Assembly (NCBI GenBank): GCA_963978545.1
Contig: OZ021727.1
Span: 59,470,487-59,534,486, forward strand
DNA: 64,000 bases
DNA from: Linyphia triangularis
Lineage: Eukaryota; Arthropoda; Arachnida; Araneae; Linyphiidae
Reading direction: 5' to 3'
In this document: positions 1 to 10,722 of the stretch, piece by piece
Position numbering within the stretch: position 1 is the first letter of the stretch
How the letters are laid out: every line of letters begins with the position of its first letter
Translations under genes and position numbers: made by a program
The notes under the pieces: model-generated
What the model was told of the DNA's origin: nothing
The model's database searches: none
What the model saw: the letters and a program-made list of their open reading frames with translations, nothing else

Positions 1-661
1 ACGAAACACCGGCTAGGCATCCAGCCAATACGTATGGACCAATCAGCATGTCACCAATAATTCCAGCCCAGACGTTAGCACTGAAACGGTATTGGTGGTT
101 GTGAGACCGTGTGACATGGGGATTTACAATCGACCACACATGCATATTGTGCTGGTTGAGGACACCATCCAGGGAAAGGTAGCTTCATCGGTGAACAGTA
201 TCCGTGATGGAAATTGTGGGTCTGTGATCCTTGCTTGTAAATACCAACGTGCGAATGCCACACGTTGGGGATAATCCTCATCGCTTAACGCCTGCACCCG
301 TTGTATGTGGTACGGATGTTGTTGATCTTCCCGCAGTATTCGCATAATGGAGGAGCGACCGACATCTGGGTCGCGTTCCACAACGCGGATACTTGTACGC
401 AGATTCCGTGTAAATGCGTTTAATACAGAGTTCTCGGTGTTCGGTGTCCTTATTTGTACGTGGTCGGCCGATGTGGCTGCTGATTCTGAACGATCCTGCC
501 TCCTGCAATCTGCGATGTAATTGTCCGAACAGTCTATGGTCGGGTACACGTCGATTCGGGAACCGTTGTCGATACATGCGTACCGCTGCTCGTCCATTGC
601 CATCTACAGCGCCATACACGTAATGCATGTCTATCAATTCTGCATTGCTGTACTGGTTCAT
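1..661 (-). pseudogene. Broken Tc1/mariner-family transposase (DUF4817-type N-terminus)
   Basis: A transposase of the Tc1/mariner superfamily would cut and paste the element using a DDE/D catalytic triad. The frame opening at 661 reads MNQYSNAELIDMHYVYGAVD and continues with RRVPDHRLF, the helix-turn-helix DUF4817 signature seen in many arthropod elements of this type. Similarity then moves to a second minus frame (about 430 down to 165; RILREDQQHPYHIQRVQAL and the acid-bearing FTDEATF). It moves to a third frame near 160, where NMHVWSIVNPH and GIIGDMLIGPYVL follow and run off the window edge. At least two frameshifts are therefore present and the copy is dead. The first catalytic aspartate (FTDEA) is visible; the later ones are beyond the edge. 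Confidence 0.75.
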
Positions 662-845
662 CTTTTCTCTGCAACGTTCACGCTTCGATTAATCCGACTG
701 CCCGCGCTTTCGTCTGTCAGCGCTTATTGCCCTCTAGTGGATTGCAATCGCGTTTCCGACCCCCCCTTTCCTATGTAATTCTGCTTCCTCATGACCTGAC
801 ACAACCATGTGTGCCGTTTGGACATGACCTTTTGGGACACCCTGT
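1..845 (-). mobile_element. Tc1/mariner-like DNA transposon, right part only
   Basis: The minus-strand outer end carries ACAGGGTGTCCC (complement of 834-845), a terminal motif shared with many arthropod Tc1/mariner-like elements, next to a TATA stretch that could supply a TA target site. About 170 bp of leader follow before the transposase-like frame opens at 661. The other end lies outside the window, so the second terminal repeat cannot be checked. Nothing else is seen in 846-969, which is plain AT-rich flank. Confidence 0.7.
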
Positions 846-969
846 ATATGCGTTATACAAATTTCTTTACATATTAGTTATTCTTTCACAATGCAGTCAT
901 TTTGACTACTTTTGGGAAATATAGGTATATACTTGACGTTATCTTTAGTGTAATTTTGTACAAAGCGTA

Positions 970-1575
970 TGCCGTAAGAATTAGTATACTAAATTAACAA
1001 CATCAGATAAACCAAAGTTAAAATACTTCATAATTTTAAATTTCAAACCAAAATAACCAGGCTGGCAACTCAATCTACTAGTTTATTCAATATACACTAT
1101 AAACGCACAGATTAAATTCCTCAAATAACAGTAACACAAGTTTACTGTCATGCATCAAAGTATTAAAATTAAAATTAAATAAAAGGTAAAAATTCTCCAA
1201 ATAGGTAAATATTCAATAAATACTAAAATATGCAATTAAATTCAGGCATTGTTATAGTTACTTAAATTGAAGCAGGCCGAGAATAGAGGAAGAAAGGTAA
1301 TCAACTCACATGGAATTTCAGGGGTAAGCGATCGGCAGTGGGTCATCCTCTCTCTCTTAAGAACCCTTCTCCTCTCCAAAACCACAGTCTTCACTCCTAC
1401 ACACCGGAAAAACGTCCCCGTTTCCCTCGATCTCAACTTTCTCCAGACCTTTCTGACCTCCGTCACATCTTTTAATTGGTTGACTAACACAACTTTACTT
1501 GGGGGGATGTGTAATAGTTGCTGTGGTTTAACCCCCCATGCCAAATCGTAGGAAATATCAGATTACATCATGACA
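970..1575 (-). repeat. 3' LTR of the Gypsy relic
   Basis: This is a 606-bp direct repeat of 23114-23712, read on the minus strand from TGTCATGATG (1575) to CTTACGGCA (970). By eye about nine differences separate the two copies, roughly 1.5 percent. The start and end motifs, and the GGGGGGTTAAACCACAGCAA block, align with the LTRs of the younger copies. Short open frames inside it are not credible genes. Confidence 0.8.
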
Positions 1576-3319
1576 TTATCACCCCACCTTTAATTTTTTA
1601 AAAGAAACCTTCCTTCCTCACCTCTTGCCAAACAAAATATCGATCATATACAAGTAACCAATATAAAAGCACTATGTACGAGAATCATAAAAAAATTCTT
1701 TTTGATTAAGAGAAAAAACAATGCAGGAAATAAGAAAATAGCATCTGTAGTGTTATATACCATATGTTTTAGCATTTTATAGCAAACAAGATCTGTGTAC
1801 CTATTTAATCACTTAAAGAGAAAAAAAAAACTTCACAAAATATACCTTAAATATATAAGTAAGGATATAAAAAATTATTTACGGGAAATTAAAAGTTATT
1901 TTCAAAGTTCAAATAACCATCAGTTCCTAAAAATTGTCTGACATGTTTGTATGAAATATAAAGTTTCACTACTTCTTCCACTGAATCAGTAAGTAAAAGT
2001 TATTACCCACATGTGTCAATCTCCAGTGTGGTTGAAAAATGTAACTACATCTTATTTTTGAAGTTTAGTAGTTTCCACGAATATCCGATGGCGCACTCTG
2101 TCATCAGTAGGTAATGCAGTCATCAGTAGGTACGGATTCTCGAGTCAATGATACAGTTCTTGTCTTTTTACATTGCTCCTCCTCCTGTGTTGGTCCCCTT
2201 GAGGTTTTATCCACTTGGCATGGATAGTACGCCCTTTTCTTTTCAGTATGTGAAGTCGTTCCCTCCCCAGGTTTCGGCTGTGTTGACATGACTGTGTGTA
2301 CATCTTGACCAAGAAGGCGAGGCTACCGTGCCGGTCGAGGTGAAGATTTGGCGATTGGCTCTCCTTCCTTAGAATTGTTGGCACACCACTGTGCAATCTT
2401 TGTGACGTATTGAAGATCCCCTCTGTGGGCAGTGACGCTTAATCGGCGACCAGCTGTTGCCTTTAAAACGAGTCTTGCTAAGTTGCTCCCTCCATGATGT
2501 CATCCGTATGGTCATTCTGTGGGAGTGGCCTGCCGGTGGTGATGTCACCCTTTTGCGTTGCTTCCGTGGTCCCGGTGTTGGTCCTTGTTGTCATATCTTT
2601 TCCGGATTTCCGTCCTTCTCTCGATGTGGTCTGTGACTGCTATTCACTGAGACTCCTCAGGTGGTTTAGATTTGGTGTGGTTTGTGATTTCCACCACCAA
2701 TCTTTTAACTGCGATGATCTCGCTGCTCGTCTTAACTGGCTGCTTTTAAGTGATTCTGAAAATCGTTCCCTCTCTGTTGAACTTTATCCTTGAGCCAAGC
2801 ATAAAGACATCAAACACAACACACAATTTCTGTCCAGCAGAAGTTGCAACAATTTCTGATATCAAAAGTGGAATGTTGTACACCAATCTACTCCCCTGCA
2901 AAACTAAAGTCTAGAATCCACTAGTTTTTATGAAAGAAGATCTACAGCAAGTAGAAAAACCATCTTCCCCACTTCTCAGCCAAACTTAAATTAAATCAAT
3001 TCCATAATTAATCCAAAATGTGAACCAAACGCTCACTTCAAATACCTCAGATAAAAAAAAAATTCTTAATAGTTTTTACATTCATTCTATTAGAATCTTC
3101 AATGTCTTAAAACTCATAGTTTTTACGTTATTTAAATGAAATCAACAGTACTTCCTACACATCCTAAGCAGTATCAAAATCCAAACTCTAAATTGCTGTC
3201 TTTTAACAACATAAATTTCCTAAATTTGATCCATTAAATGAAAAAAATGGTTCACAAAACCCCCAAAGAAAAAAAAAAAAAAAAAAAAAAAACATTAAAG
3301 TTTTTCTATGTCAAGAACC
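1576..3319 (-). other. 3' noncoding region of the Gypsy relic, distal part
   Basis: This stretch lies between the SINE insertion point and the relic 3' LTR. It has T/A-rich blocks, an A-run at 3271-3292 and a GC-richer middle (about 2100-2800). The middle has minus-strand open frames of 60-85 codons (2396-2145 and 2289-2104), but none resembles a known domain. The layout, a long T-rich stretch followed by a GC-richer block and then an AT-rich tail, mirrors the 2.3-kb region downstream of integrase in the two younger copies. Confidence 0.55.
3308..3319. repeat. Left target-site duplication of the SINE
   Basis: ATGTCAAGAACC here is repeated exactly at 21410-21421 and flanks the interrupted SINE. 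Joining the flanks without the insert gives a continuous relic 3' noncoding sequence. Confidence 0.85.
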
Positions 3320-3544
3320 TGGGCCGCGTAGCCCAGTCGGGGTTGCGAGTTCGGGCCTGGGACCGACTAAAGACCGCCGTGTTCGCTAAGGGTGACTGGA
3401 GCACGTTAAATCAGTCATGGTCGCAAAGTCCTCCAAGTTCCCATACAAATCAATACCTCTGGGGGTGGCAAAGCCAAGTCTTCTGGTGGAATCTTCTGCT
3501 TGGTGATGCCTCTAAATTAAGAAGTTCCACATACGGTCGGTAGT
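3320..3544 (+). mobile_element. SINE-like retroposon, left half (continues at 21197)
   Basis: This is the first 225 bp of a roughly 440-bp retroposon flanked by a 12-bp TSD. Its start contains a pol III A-box-like GTAGCCCAGTCGG (3328-3340) followed closely by a poor B-box-like GGTTGCGAGTTCG, which suggests a tRNA-derived head that has lost bases between the boxes. No credible protein is encoded. It is cut at GTAGT (3540-3544) by Gypsy copy 1 and resumes after the second GTAGT at 21192-21196. Confidence 0.65.
3540..3544. repeat. TSD (GTAGT) of Gypsy copy 1, left
   Basis: GTAGT immediately precedes the 5' LTR and recurs at 21192-21196 right after the 3' LTR, the 5-bp duplication expected for a Gypsy integrase. 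Confidence 0.9.
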
Positions 3545-4220
3545 TGTCATGCTATATATCCACAGACATTTTACAAATTGTATTAAGGGGTCTGTTTAAA
3601 ACTGCAACAAGTGCATAGCCCCTTAAGTTTCTGTCAGAAGCTTTTGGGGGAATATTTAAACAGGGGTTTGGCCAATTGGTCAAATAAGAGTTGGCGATTC
3701 CATAAAGGATTCGAGCCGCTCCAATGGCGTAGAGAGAGAAGTTTTGATGTAATTATGAGGGGGATCGTAAGAGACAGAAGGAAATTGGGGAGATAGCAAG
3801 TCGGTCAAGCGGTGGTTCCTGGGAGAGAGATGCATTTTTATCGGACGCAATGACGCTTACATGAGATCGCCATTTTCCTGACCCTGATATGCCAGTAAGT
3901 GAAATTTCTTGATTCAAATGCTCAGCCAGTTTTTATACTGTATAGTAATCAAAAGTGTCAATATGAAAAAGTGTCAATATGATTTATTATTCCTATGATA
4001 TCTTTATGATATATTATATTTTGCTTTTAATCTATGGATGTCAGCACTGACTTAACTAAGCGTGCTTTGAGGAAATGTTTTGTCTAAATACCTATTGTTC
4101 ATGAATAAATATCATTTCAAGTTACGAATTTGAGTTATTGCAACGCTTTAACTTATGCACGAAATTAGGTTCATTTAGATTTATTCTGACGTTTGTTAAC
4201 TAACCACTATACTCAAGGCA
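3545..4220 (+). repeat. 5' LTR of Gypsy copy 1
   Basis: This 676-bp LTR runs from TGTCATGC to ACTCAAGGCA, with the canonical TG...CA ends. An AATAAA at 4104-4109 is a plausible polyadenylation signal. A tandem AAAAGTGTCAATATG (around 3953-3984) is shared with 20516-21191 but present once in the copy 2 LTRs, marking a subfamily. The 61-codon frame inside every LTR copy starts at GTG and looks like chance. Confidence 0.92.
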
Positions 4221-4226
4221 TATAAA

Positions 4227-4243
4227 TGGTGCCTTGGACTCAG
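4227..4243 (+). other. Candidate primer-binding site, Gypsy copy 1
   Basis: TGGTGCCTTGGACTCAG starts six bases after the 5' LTR. It begins with TGG, as a tRNA 3'-CCA complement should, and is identical at 9455-9471 in copy 2. I could not assign the tRNA with confidence. Confidence 0.55.
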
Positions 4244-4336
4244 TTTGAAATGCATATTGTTCAGTGAATAAGTGGTATTTGATGGAAAGTAAAATTAGAA
4301 TGATAGTGATTTGCGAAATTGTTTTTGTAATTGAAT

Positions 4337-5494
4337 ATGGTTCGTGGAAATAGGACGCTTTCAAATTTCAAAACGAGGTCAACTACAGCTAATATAGTCA
4401 GAGCCGAGACAATTAAACAGCGTGCGAGCGGAAGTCAAAATAATAAAAAAATGGCACAGGAAAACATTGAAATGGAGAGCGTTAGCAGAATAAATGGTTT
4501 AGCTTTATTAACCGCAAATTATGAGGGTAATAAAGATGAGACAAAATTTTTTTTTCGACAATTTGACGAAGTGGCTTTACTGACAAAGTGGAAAGACTCT
4601 GAGAAACTCACGATATTGAAATCGAAATTACGGGGGAACGCGCTTCGCTACCTTATGTCAGACAGAGAATTGATGAATTCCCAAAATTATGATCTGGTTA
4701 GGGATAAAATCATGGACTTTTTCCGGGACGAATTAGATGTGGGACAGTGCCAATTAGATTTCTCCAACTGTCACATGAGAGAAAATGAATCAGTCAAAAT
4801 GTTTGCACATAGACTTGTCGTGGCTTCGAATAAATATTTGGGCACCTCGCAAACGGAAATCTCGCAAGATACGAAAGCGGTAATTGACAAGCTTAGACTC
4901 TCAAAATTCGTAGGGGCGCTTCTACCAGAAATTCAACGAGACGTACTAAAATTGAACCCGAAATCATTCGAACAAGCTATTGAAATAGCAAAAAATTCTC
5001 AAATGGCGCTTGACACGGTTGCGAGATGTAAAATTAATGCATTAAAGGTGGAAAACTCCTTCTCACAATCAGAAGAGCAGCAGTTACAACAAATCAATCG
5101 CATGCAAACAACTACTCAAAACCCTCCTGGGCAAGTACAAGCGATGCAGTGTTATTTATGTGGAGTGTCGGGGGATCATTTTTCAACGGAATGTGAGGCA
5201 TTTAAGAGTATGATTAACATACCACAACAAAATAGACATAACCAGCAATATCCGAACACCCAAAATGCGAGAGGCGGTTATTCCGGTCAACGGGGTGGTA
5301 ATAGAGGTAACATATCACAAAACAGGTACTTCAGAAATCCGAATCAGCACGTCAGGGGACAGAACAGACAAAATCGTGGTAATTATTACTACAATAATCA
5401 AAGCAGAGGTAGATATAATTCACATGGTAACAATAATTCACAAGCTTCAAATCATTTTTTAGACATAGCACAGGGGGACATGGAGAACACTTAA
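4337..5494 (+). CDS. gag: Gag polyprotein, Gypsy copy 1
   Basis: Gag forms the cytoplasmic particle that packages element RNA. I take the ATG at 4337 (MVRGNRTLSNFK), giving 385 aa; an upstream TTG at 4331 is in frame but unlikely as a start. A retrotransposon-gag domain spans about residues 45-230 (FFFRQFDEVALL, DFFRDELDVGQCQLDFSNC). One CCHC zinc knuckle (CYLCGVSGDHFSTEC) sits near residue 272, and the last 90 residues are rich in R, G, N and Q with RGG-type motifs. The frame is intact and nearly identical to copy 2. The 3' end overlaps the pol frame and carries the frameshift heptamer. Confidence 0.92.
   Translation: MVRGNRTLSNFKTRSTTANIVRAETIKQRASGSQNNKKMAQENIEMESVSRINGLALLTANYEGNKDETKFFFRQFDEVALLTKWKDSEKLTILKSKLRGNALRYLMSDRELMNSQNYDLVRDKIMDFFRDELDVGQCQLDFSNCHMRENESVKMFAHRLVVASNKYLGTSQTEISQDTKAVIDKLRLSKFVGALLPEIQRDVLKLNPKSFEQAIEIAKNSQMALDTVARCKINALKVENSFSQSEEQQLQQINRMQTTTQNPPGQVQAMQCYLCGVSGDHFSTECEAFKSMINIPQQNRHNQQYPNTQNARGGYSGQRGGNRGNISQNRYFRNPNQHVRGQNRQNRGNYYYNNQSRGRYNSHGNNNSQASNHFLDIAQGDMENT
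5455..5461 (+). promoter_or_regulatory. -1 ribosomal frameshift heptamer, Gypsy copy 1
   Basis: TTTTTTA is phased T TTT TTA in the gag frame, the same heptamer used by HIV-1. Slipping one base back enters the pol frame, which is open from 5437 and continues past the gag stop at 5492-5494. Copy 2 has the identical heptamer in the same phase at 10683-10689. I could not establish a downstream pseudoknot by eye. Confidence 0.75.
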
Positions 5495-8400
5495 ACAGTT
5501 GCTCAGATCAAACCAGAAGTGCAGGTATACCCAGACAATTACAGGTGGGAAATTTGAAAATCGAGAATTTAAACAATTTGAACAGTTACAATGTTTCAAA
5601 TTTACCTATTATTCAAACGGAAATCGCAGGAATACAATTTAAAGCACTTCTTGATACAGGAGCAAATATCTGCTTATGCTCAAAGGAAGTTTACATGTTA
5701 ATAAAACAGAAAATCAAAACTAAATGTGTCGCTTCAAATGTGGTAATTACGACCATAACAGGGTCAGTATTAAAATACACAAATTGCATTGAGACGATTT
5801 TAAAAGTGGGAAATAAAAGGCTAAAGGTTACGTTTTTCGTCTCAAGCGAAAGGTTTCAAGAGCAATTTCAGATTATTTTAGGCATGCAGTTTCTGAGTGA
5901 AAATAGGGTAATTGTAAACTTACGTGAGGGTAAACTGGAGTTTCTAGACAGGACAACAGTCAAATTCTGTGACTCTACCCTTTGCATAAAAGGGGAGTCA
6001 AATTCTGTTTTCTTGACACATGCAGTCATCTTAGAGCCTGGTGAAGCGAGTTTCATTAAATTGAGAAGCAAGGATTACACAAATAAAAATTTTGAGGGGG
6101 ACATTTGTTTCACACCTATGCAACTTAATAATCGACTAGAGTGTAGCATGTCCATTAACTACATGAAGAATAATGAATTTTGTACATTGGTTCAAAACAA
6201 ATCACCAGACACTCTTCACTTAAATAAATCGATGAAAGTTGGGTATTTTGAAAAAGATTTTCAAATTGATGATTCGCTAAAATCAAACACACAAATGATT
6301 AACTTGATTACGGCCACTGAGGAAATTAAGCATTTGCGAGAACGGGAATTTAGCATCATCGATTTTGATTTGAGTCACCTCAACGATAACAACAGCAAAA
6401 TTCTGAGTCAATTATTACAGGAAAACTACATGGTGTTTTCAAAATCCATGAAAACTTTAGGCCATTGTGATGCTATAAAACCTAATATAATCTTAAAACA
6501 TGATTCTGCAATTGGGTGTAAGCCTTATCCCATCCCCCATCTTCTAAGAGAAGAGGCAAAAATTCAAATTGACACTCTTTTGGAAGCCAACATCATTCGA
6601 AAGTCAAACACGAATTTTTTGGCACCTGTGCTTATGGTAAAAAAAAAGGCAGAAAATAATGACGATAAGAAACGCTTTCGCTTATGTTTGGATATGCGTC
6701 TTTTGAATTCTTTAATTGTTAAAGCACCACAGATCTTACCAAAAATCAAAGATTTGGTCACAGATTTAAGTGGGTACCGATTTTACAGCATTATTGATTT
6801 TAATAGCGCATTCTTACAGCTAAGCATGGAGGAACATTCTGAAAAGTTTGGATTTGCCTCAATGTGGGGTACATATAAATTTGTCCGTCTACCTTATGGT
6901 TTTGTCACAGCGTCATCTATATTCCAAAATTTGATACATGAGATATTGGGAGATTTGATAAGTTATGGAATTCGTTTCTTTATTGATGACGTAATAATTC
7001 CTTCAAACTGCTTTGAAGAAATGATACATAAGCTGCAGTTGGTATTCGAGAGATTAAGGGCTAACAACTTAACTTTAAGTGCTGAGAAATGCAATTTCTT
7101 TAGGGAGAAAATCACATATTTGGGATACGAAATTTCACAAACAGGAATCACTCCAACAGAATATAACACTCAAAAAATCACCTGCTTCCAAACTCCTAAA
7201 AACATCAAGGAATTACGTCGATTCAATGGTTTGACTAATTTTTATCGTGATAGTATTAAGAACTATGCTAACTACACAAGTGTTTTGGAGGAATTAACAA
7301 AAAAAAAAACACCGTTTGTTTGGACAGAAAGGCATAATGTGGCTTTTCAAAATCTACAAAGGCAATTTTTTACTAAACCCTTTTTAAAACAGGTCAATAT
7401 TAAAGAGAAATTTTATCTCGCATGTGACGCTTCGAAAATGACAGTTGGAGCCAGTCTTTTTCAGTATCATGGTGACAAACTTTGTCCTGTTGCGTATTTC
7501 TCTAAAAAGAACTCACAATTTGAGGAAAAGCAGCCAGCGATTTATCTTGAGCTTATTGCTTTACATAAATCAATCTTACACTTCTGTGAGTATTTGTATG
7601 GGGGCACATTTACTGTTTTTTCTGACCACAGACCACTACAGTATTTCTCCAAACTTCAAAACAAGTCAAATAAAATTACAAGGATTTTAAATGAATTGGC
7701 TTATTACTCTTTCGACATACAGTATCAGAGGTATTGACAACGTTTTACCGGACTATTTGTCACGTATGGTCAATATACCAAATATTGAGGTCACATTGGA
7801 CACAGATACTACGAGAATTAAAGAAATTCTTTCAGAAGGTTCTAAAAATGTAGATGATACTATACCTAAAACAAACCTTACTTCCGTAAATACCATACTC
7901 AGTACACCACAGGCTCAGTATAACCAAAACATTGGAACAGTTTCACAATCCGAAGGTTCCGTTCACATCAACAAAAAAGATCAGTCTTGGGAGGATTGTG
8001 TAGTCAATCAGCTGAAAAGCTCAAACATCATACATCATTTATCTGATAACAAGGGTCATAAATTAGATGATACTAATATTCTTATGGAACAAAATAGGGA
8101 TCTTAACATTCTGGAAATTAAGGAAGCTTTACACAAAGAAAATGGCAAATTGAAGGCAAAATTTAAAAATTATTTTGTGGATGAAGATTCTGGATTACTT
8201 ATGTTCAAGAGAAAAATTACAGAAAACGATGTAGATAGCTACATGTTTAATGTGGTTCTACCGGACACATTACAAGTTCACGCAATTCAAAACGCACATT
8301 TTACACATTTTGGCATAGCTAAGACGTTTCAATTTTTAATGCAAAAATTTCACTGGAAAGGGTTATATTCGGATGTCACAAATTACATTAAGAGTTGTGA

Positions 8401-8784
8401 AACTTGCAATAGAGTGAAGCGAAGCTATCAAAAATTCAAACCGCAAGGTTTTGCACATATTCCAAATAGAATTGGAGCACAGTTATCTATGGATATTTTG
8501 GGACCGCTCAAGTGTGGCGCTTACGTATTAAGTATCATAGAAAATTTTAGTAGATACTTAGATCTATATAAATTAGAATCAATTGGATCACAACAAATAG
8601 CTAAGTGTCTCATGCAGTACATTTCTAGATACGGCGTACCAGAAACCATTTTATCAGACAATTGTAGTAACTTCATTTCTAAGGGCTTTATCGAATTAAA
8701 CAGATTATTAGGGGTACACCTTATACACACACCTGTTTACGCTCCTTGGTGCAACGGTAAAGTCGAGTCCACGAATTTAGAGAT
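5462..8784 (+). pseudogene. pol: Gag-Pol read-through part (PR-RT-RNase H-IN), broken, Gypsy copy 1
   Basis: Pol matures the particle, copies RNA to DNA and integrates it. After the frameshift the frame shows retropepsin (ALLDTGANICLCS, near 5656), reverse transcriptase (CLDMRLLNSLI; catalytic FFIDDVI near 6980) and RNase H (YLACDASKM near 7423; SDHRPLQYF near 7621). It is open to a stop at 7735-7737. Relative to copy 2, two bases are missing near 7728, so the linker and integrase sit in another frame (7739-8784). Integrase has the HHCC zinc region (HFTHFGIAKTF, CETCNRVK) and the D, D, E residues (MDILGPL, LSDNCSNF, GKVEST). Copy 2 enters at 8785, just after the E; the distal end resumes at 17642. 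Confidence 0.88.
8780..8784. repeat. TSD (GAGAT) of Gypsy copy 2, left
   Basis: GAGAT precedes the copy 2 5' LTR and recurs at 17637-17641, where the interrupted integrase of copy 1 resumes. Confidence 0.92.
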
Positions 8785-9448
8785 TGTCATGCTGTATATC
8801 CACAGACATTTTACAAATTGTATTAAGGGGTCTGTTTAAAACTGCAACAAGTGCATAGCCCCTTAAGTTTCTGTCCGAAGCTTTTGGGGGAATATTTAAA
8901 CAGGGGTTTGGCCAATTGGTCAAATAAGAGTTGGCGATTCCATAAAGGATTCGAGCCGCTCCAATGGCGTAGAGAGAGAAGTTTTGATGTAATTATGAGG
9001 GGGATCGTAAGAGACAGAAGGAAATTGGGGAGATAGCAAGTCGGTCAAGCGGTGATTCCTGGGAGAGAGATGCATTTTTATCGGACGCAATTTCATGCAC
9101 ATGAATTCGCCATTTTCCTGACCCTGATATGCCAGTAAGTGAAATTTCTTGATTCAAATGCTCAGCCAGTTTTTATACTGTATAGTAATCAAAAGTGTCA
9201 ATATGATTTACTAGTTGTTCTATGATATCTTTATGATATATTATATTTTGCTTGTAATCGATGGATGTCAGCACTGACTTAACTAAGCGTGCTTTGAGGA
9301 AATGTATTGTCTAAATACCTATTGTTCATGAATAAATATCATTTCAAGTTACGAATTTGAGTTATTGCAACGCTTTAACTTATGCACGAAATTAAGTTCC
9401 TTTAGATTAATTCTGACGTTTTTTTAATTAACCACTATACTCACGGCA
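8785..9448 (+). repeat. 5' LTR of Gypsy copy 2
   Basis: This 664-bp LTR runs from TGTCATGCTG to CTCACGGCA. An AATAAA at 9331-9336 may direct polyadenylation. It differs from the copy 1 LTR by a single rather than duplicated GTGTCAATATG unit and by several clustered substitutions (for example TTTCATGCACATGAATTC near 9090). Confidence 0.92.
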
Positions 9449-9454
9449 TATAAA

Positions 9455-9471
9455 TGGTGCCTTGGACTCAG
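9455..9471 (+). other. Candidate primer-binding site, Gypsy copy 2
   Basis: TGGTGCCTTGGACTCAG lies six bases inside the LTR, identical in sequence and spacing to 4227-4243. Confidence 0.55.
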
Positions 9472-9564
9472 TTTGAAATGCATATTGTTCAGTGAATAAG
9501 TGGTATTTGATGGAAAGTAAAATTAGAATGATAGTGATTTGCGAAATTGTTTTTATAATTGAAT

Positions 9565-10722
9565 ATGGTTCGTGGAAATAGGACGCTTTCAAATTTCAAA
9601 ACGAGGTCAACTACAGCTAATATAGTCAGAGCCGAGTCAATTAAACAGCGTGCGAGCGGAAGTCAAATTAATAAAAAAATGGCACAGGAAAACATTGAAA
9701 TGGAGAGCGCCAGCAGAATAAATGGTTTAGCTTTATTAACCGCAAATTATGAGGGTAATAAAGATGAGACGAAATTTTTTTTTCGACAATTTGACGAAGT
9801 GGCTTTACTGGCAAAGTGGAAAGACTCCGAGAAACTCACGATATTGAAATCGAAATTACGGGGGAACGCGCTTCGCTACCTTATGTCAGACAGAGAATTG
9901 ATGAATTCCCAAAATTATGATCTGGTTAGGGATAAAATCATGGACTTTTTCCGGGACGAATTAGATGTGGGACAGTGCCAATTAGATTTCTCCAACTGTC
10001 ACATGAGAGAAAATGAATCAGTCAAAATGTTTGCACATAGACTTGTCGTGGCTTCGAATAAATATTTGGGCACCTCGCAAACGGAAATCTCGCAAGATAC
10101 GAAAGCGGTAATTGACAAGCTTAGACTCTCAAAATTCGTAGGGGCGCTTCTACCAGAAATTCAACGAGACGTACTAAAATTGAACCCGAAATCATTCGAA
10201 CAAGCTATTGAAATAGCAAAAAATTCTCAAATGGCGCTTGACACGGTTGCGAGATGTAAAATTAATGCATTAAAGGTGGAAAACTCCTTCTCACAATCAG
10301 AAGAGCAGCAGTTACAACAAATCAATCGCATGGAAACAACTACTCAAAACCCTCCTGGGCAAGTACAAGCGATGCAGTGTTATTTATGTGGAGTGTCGGG
10401 GGATCATTTTTCAACGGAATGTGAGGCATTTAAGAGTATGATTAACATACCACAACAAAATAGACATAACCAGCAATATCCGAACACCCAAAATGCGAGA
10501 GGCGGTTATTCCGGTCAACGGGGTGGTAATAGAGGTAACATATCACAAAACAGGTACTTCAGAAATCCGAATCAGCACGTCAGGGGACAGAACAGACAAA
10601 ATCGTGGTAATTATTACTACAATAATCAAAGCAGAGGTAGATATAATTCACATGGTAACAATAATTCACAAGCTTCTAATCATTTTTTAGACATAGCACA
10701 GGGGGACATGGAGAACACTTAA
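9565..10722 (+). CDS. gag: Gag polyprotein, Gypsy copy 2
   Basis: This intact 385-residue Gag starts at ATG 9565. Domain layout is as in copy 1: a gag core, one CCHC knuckle (CYLCGVSGDHFSTEC, about residue 272) and an RGG/N-rich RNA-binding tail. It differs from the copy 1 protein at only a handful of positions (for example S for T near residue 26 and A for T near residue 88). The close match between two independent insertions suggests a recently active source. The last 14 codons overlap pol. Confidence 0.93.
   Translation: MVRGNRTLSNFKTRSTTANIVRAESIKQRASGSQINKKMAQENIEMESASRINGLALLTANYEGNKDETKFFFRQFDEVALLAKWKDSEKLTILKSKLRGNALRYLMSDRELMNSQNYDLVRDKIMDFFRDELDVGQCQLDFSNCHMRENESVKMFAHRLVVASNKYLGTSQTEISQDTKAVIDKLRLSKFVGALLPEIQRDVLKLNPKSFEQAIEIAKNSQMALDTVARCKINALKVENSFSQSEEQQLQQINRMETTTQNPPGQVQAMQCYLCGVSGDHFSTECEAFKSMINIPQQNRHNQQYPNTQNARGGYSGQRGGNRGNISQNRYFRNPNQHVRGQNRQNRGNYYYNNQSRGRYNSHGNNNSQASNHFLDIAQGDMENT
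10683..10689 (+). promoter_or_regulatory. -1 ribosomal frameshift heptamer, Gypsy copy 2
   Basis: TTTTTTA in gag-frame phase T TTT TTA precedes the gag stop (10720-10722) by about 30 bases. The pol frame is -1 to gag and open through this point, so Pol is presumably made as Gag-Pol. Confidence 0.75.

Noticed and set aside
1242..1544. Opposed 94- to 100-codon frames in the relic LTR
   Set aside because: Both strands are open over the same GC-richer LTR block, and the second LTR copy breaks the same frames. There is no domain similarity.
3611..3796. A 61-codon frame repeated in all four younger LTR copies (also 8851, 17039 and 20582)
   Set aside because: It has a GTG start and is conserved only because the LTRs are near-identical. 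No domain is seen and it lies inside regulatory LTR sequence.
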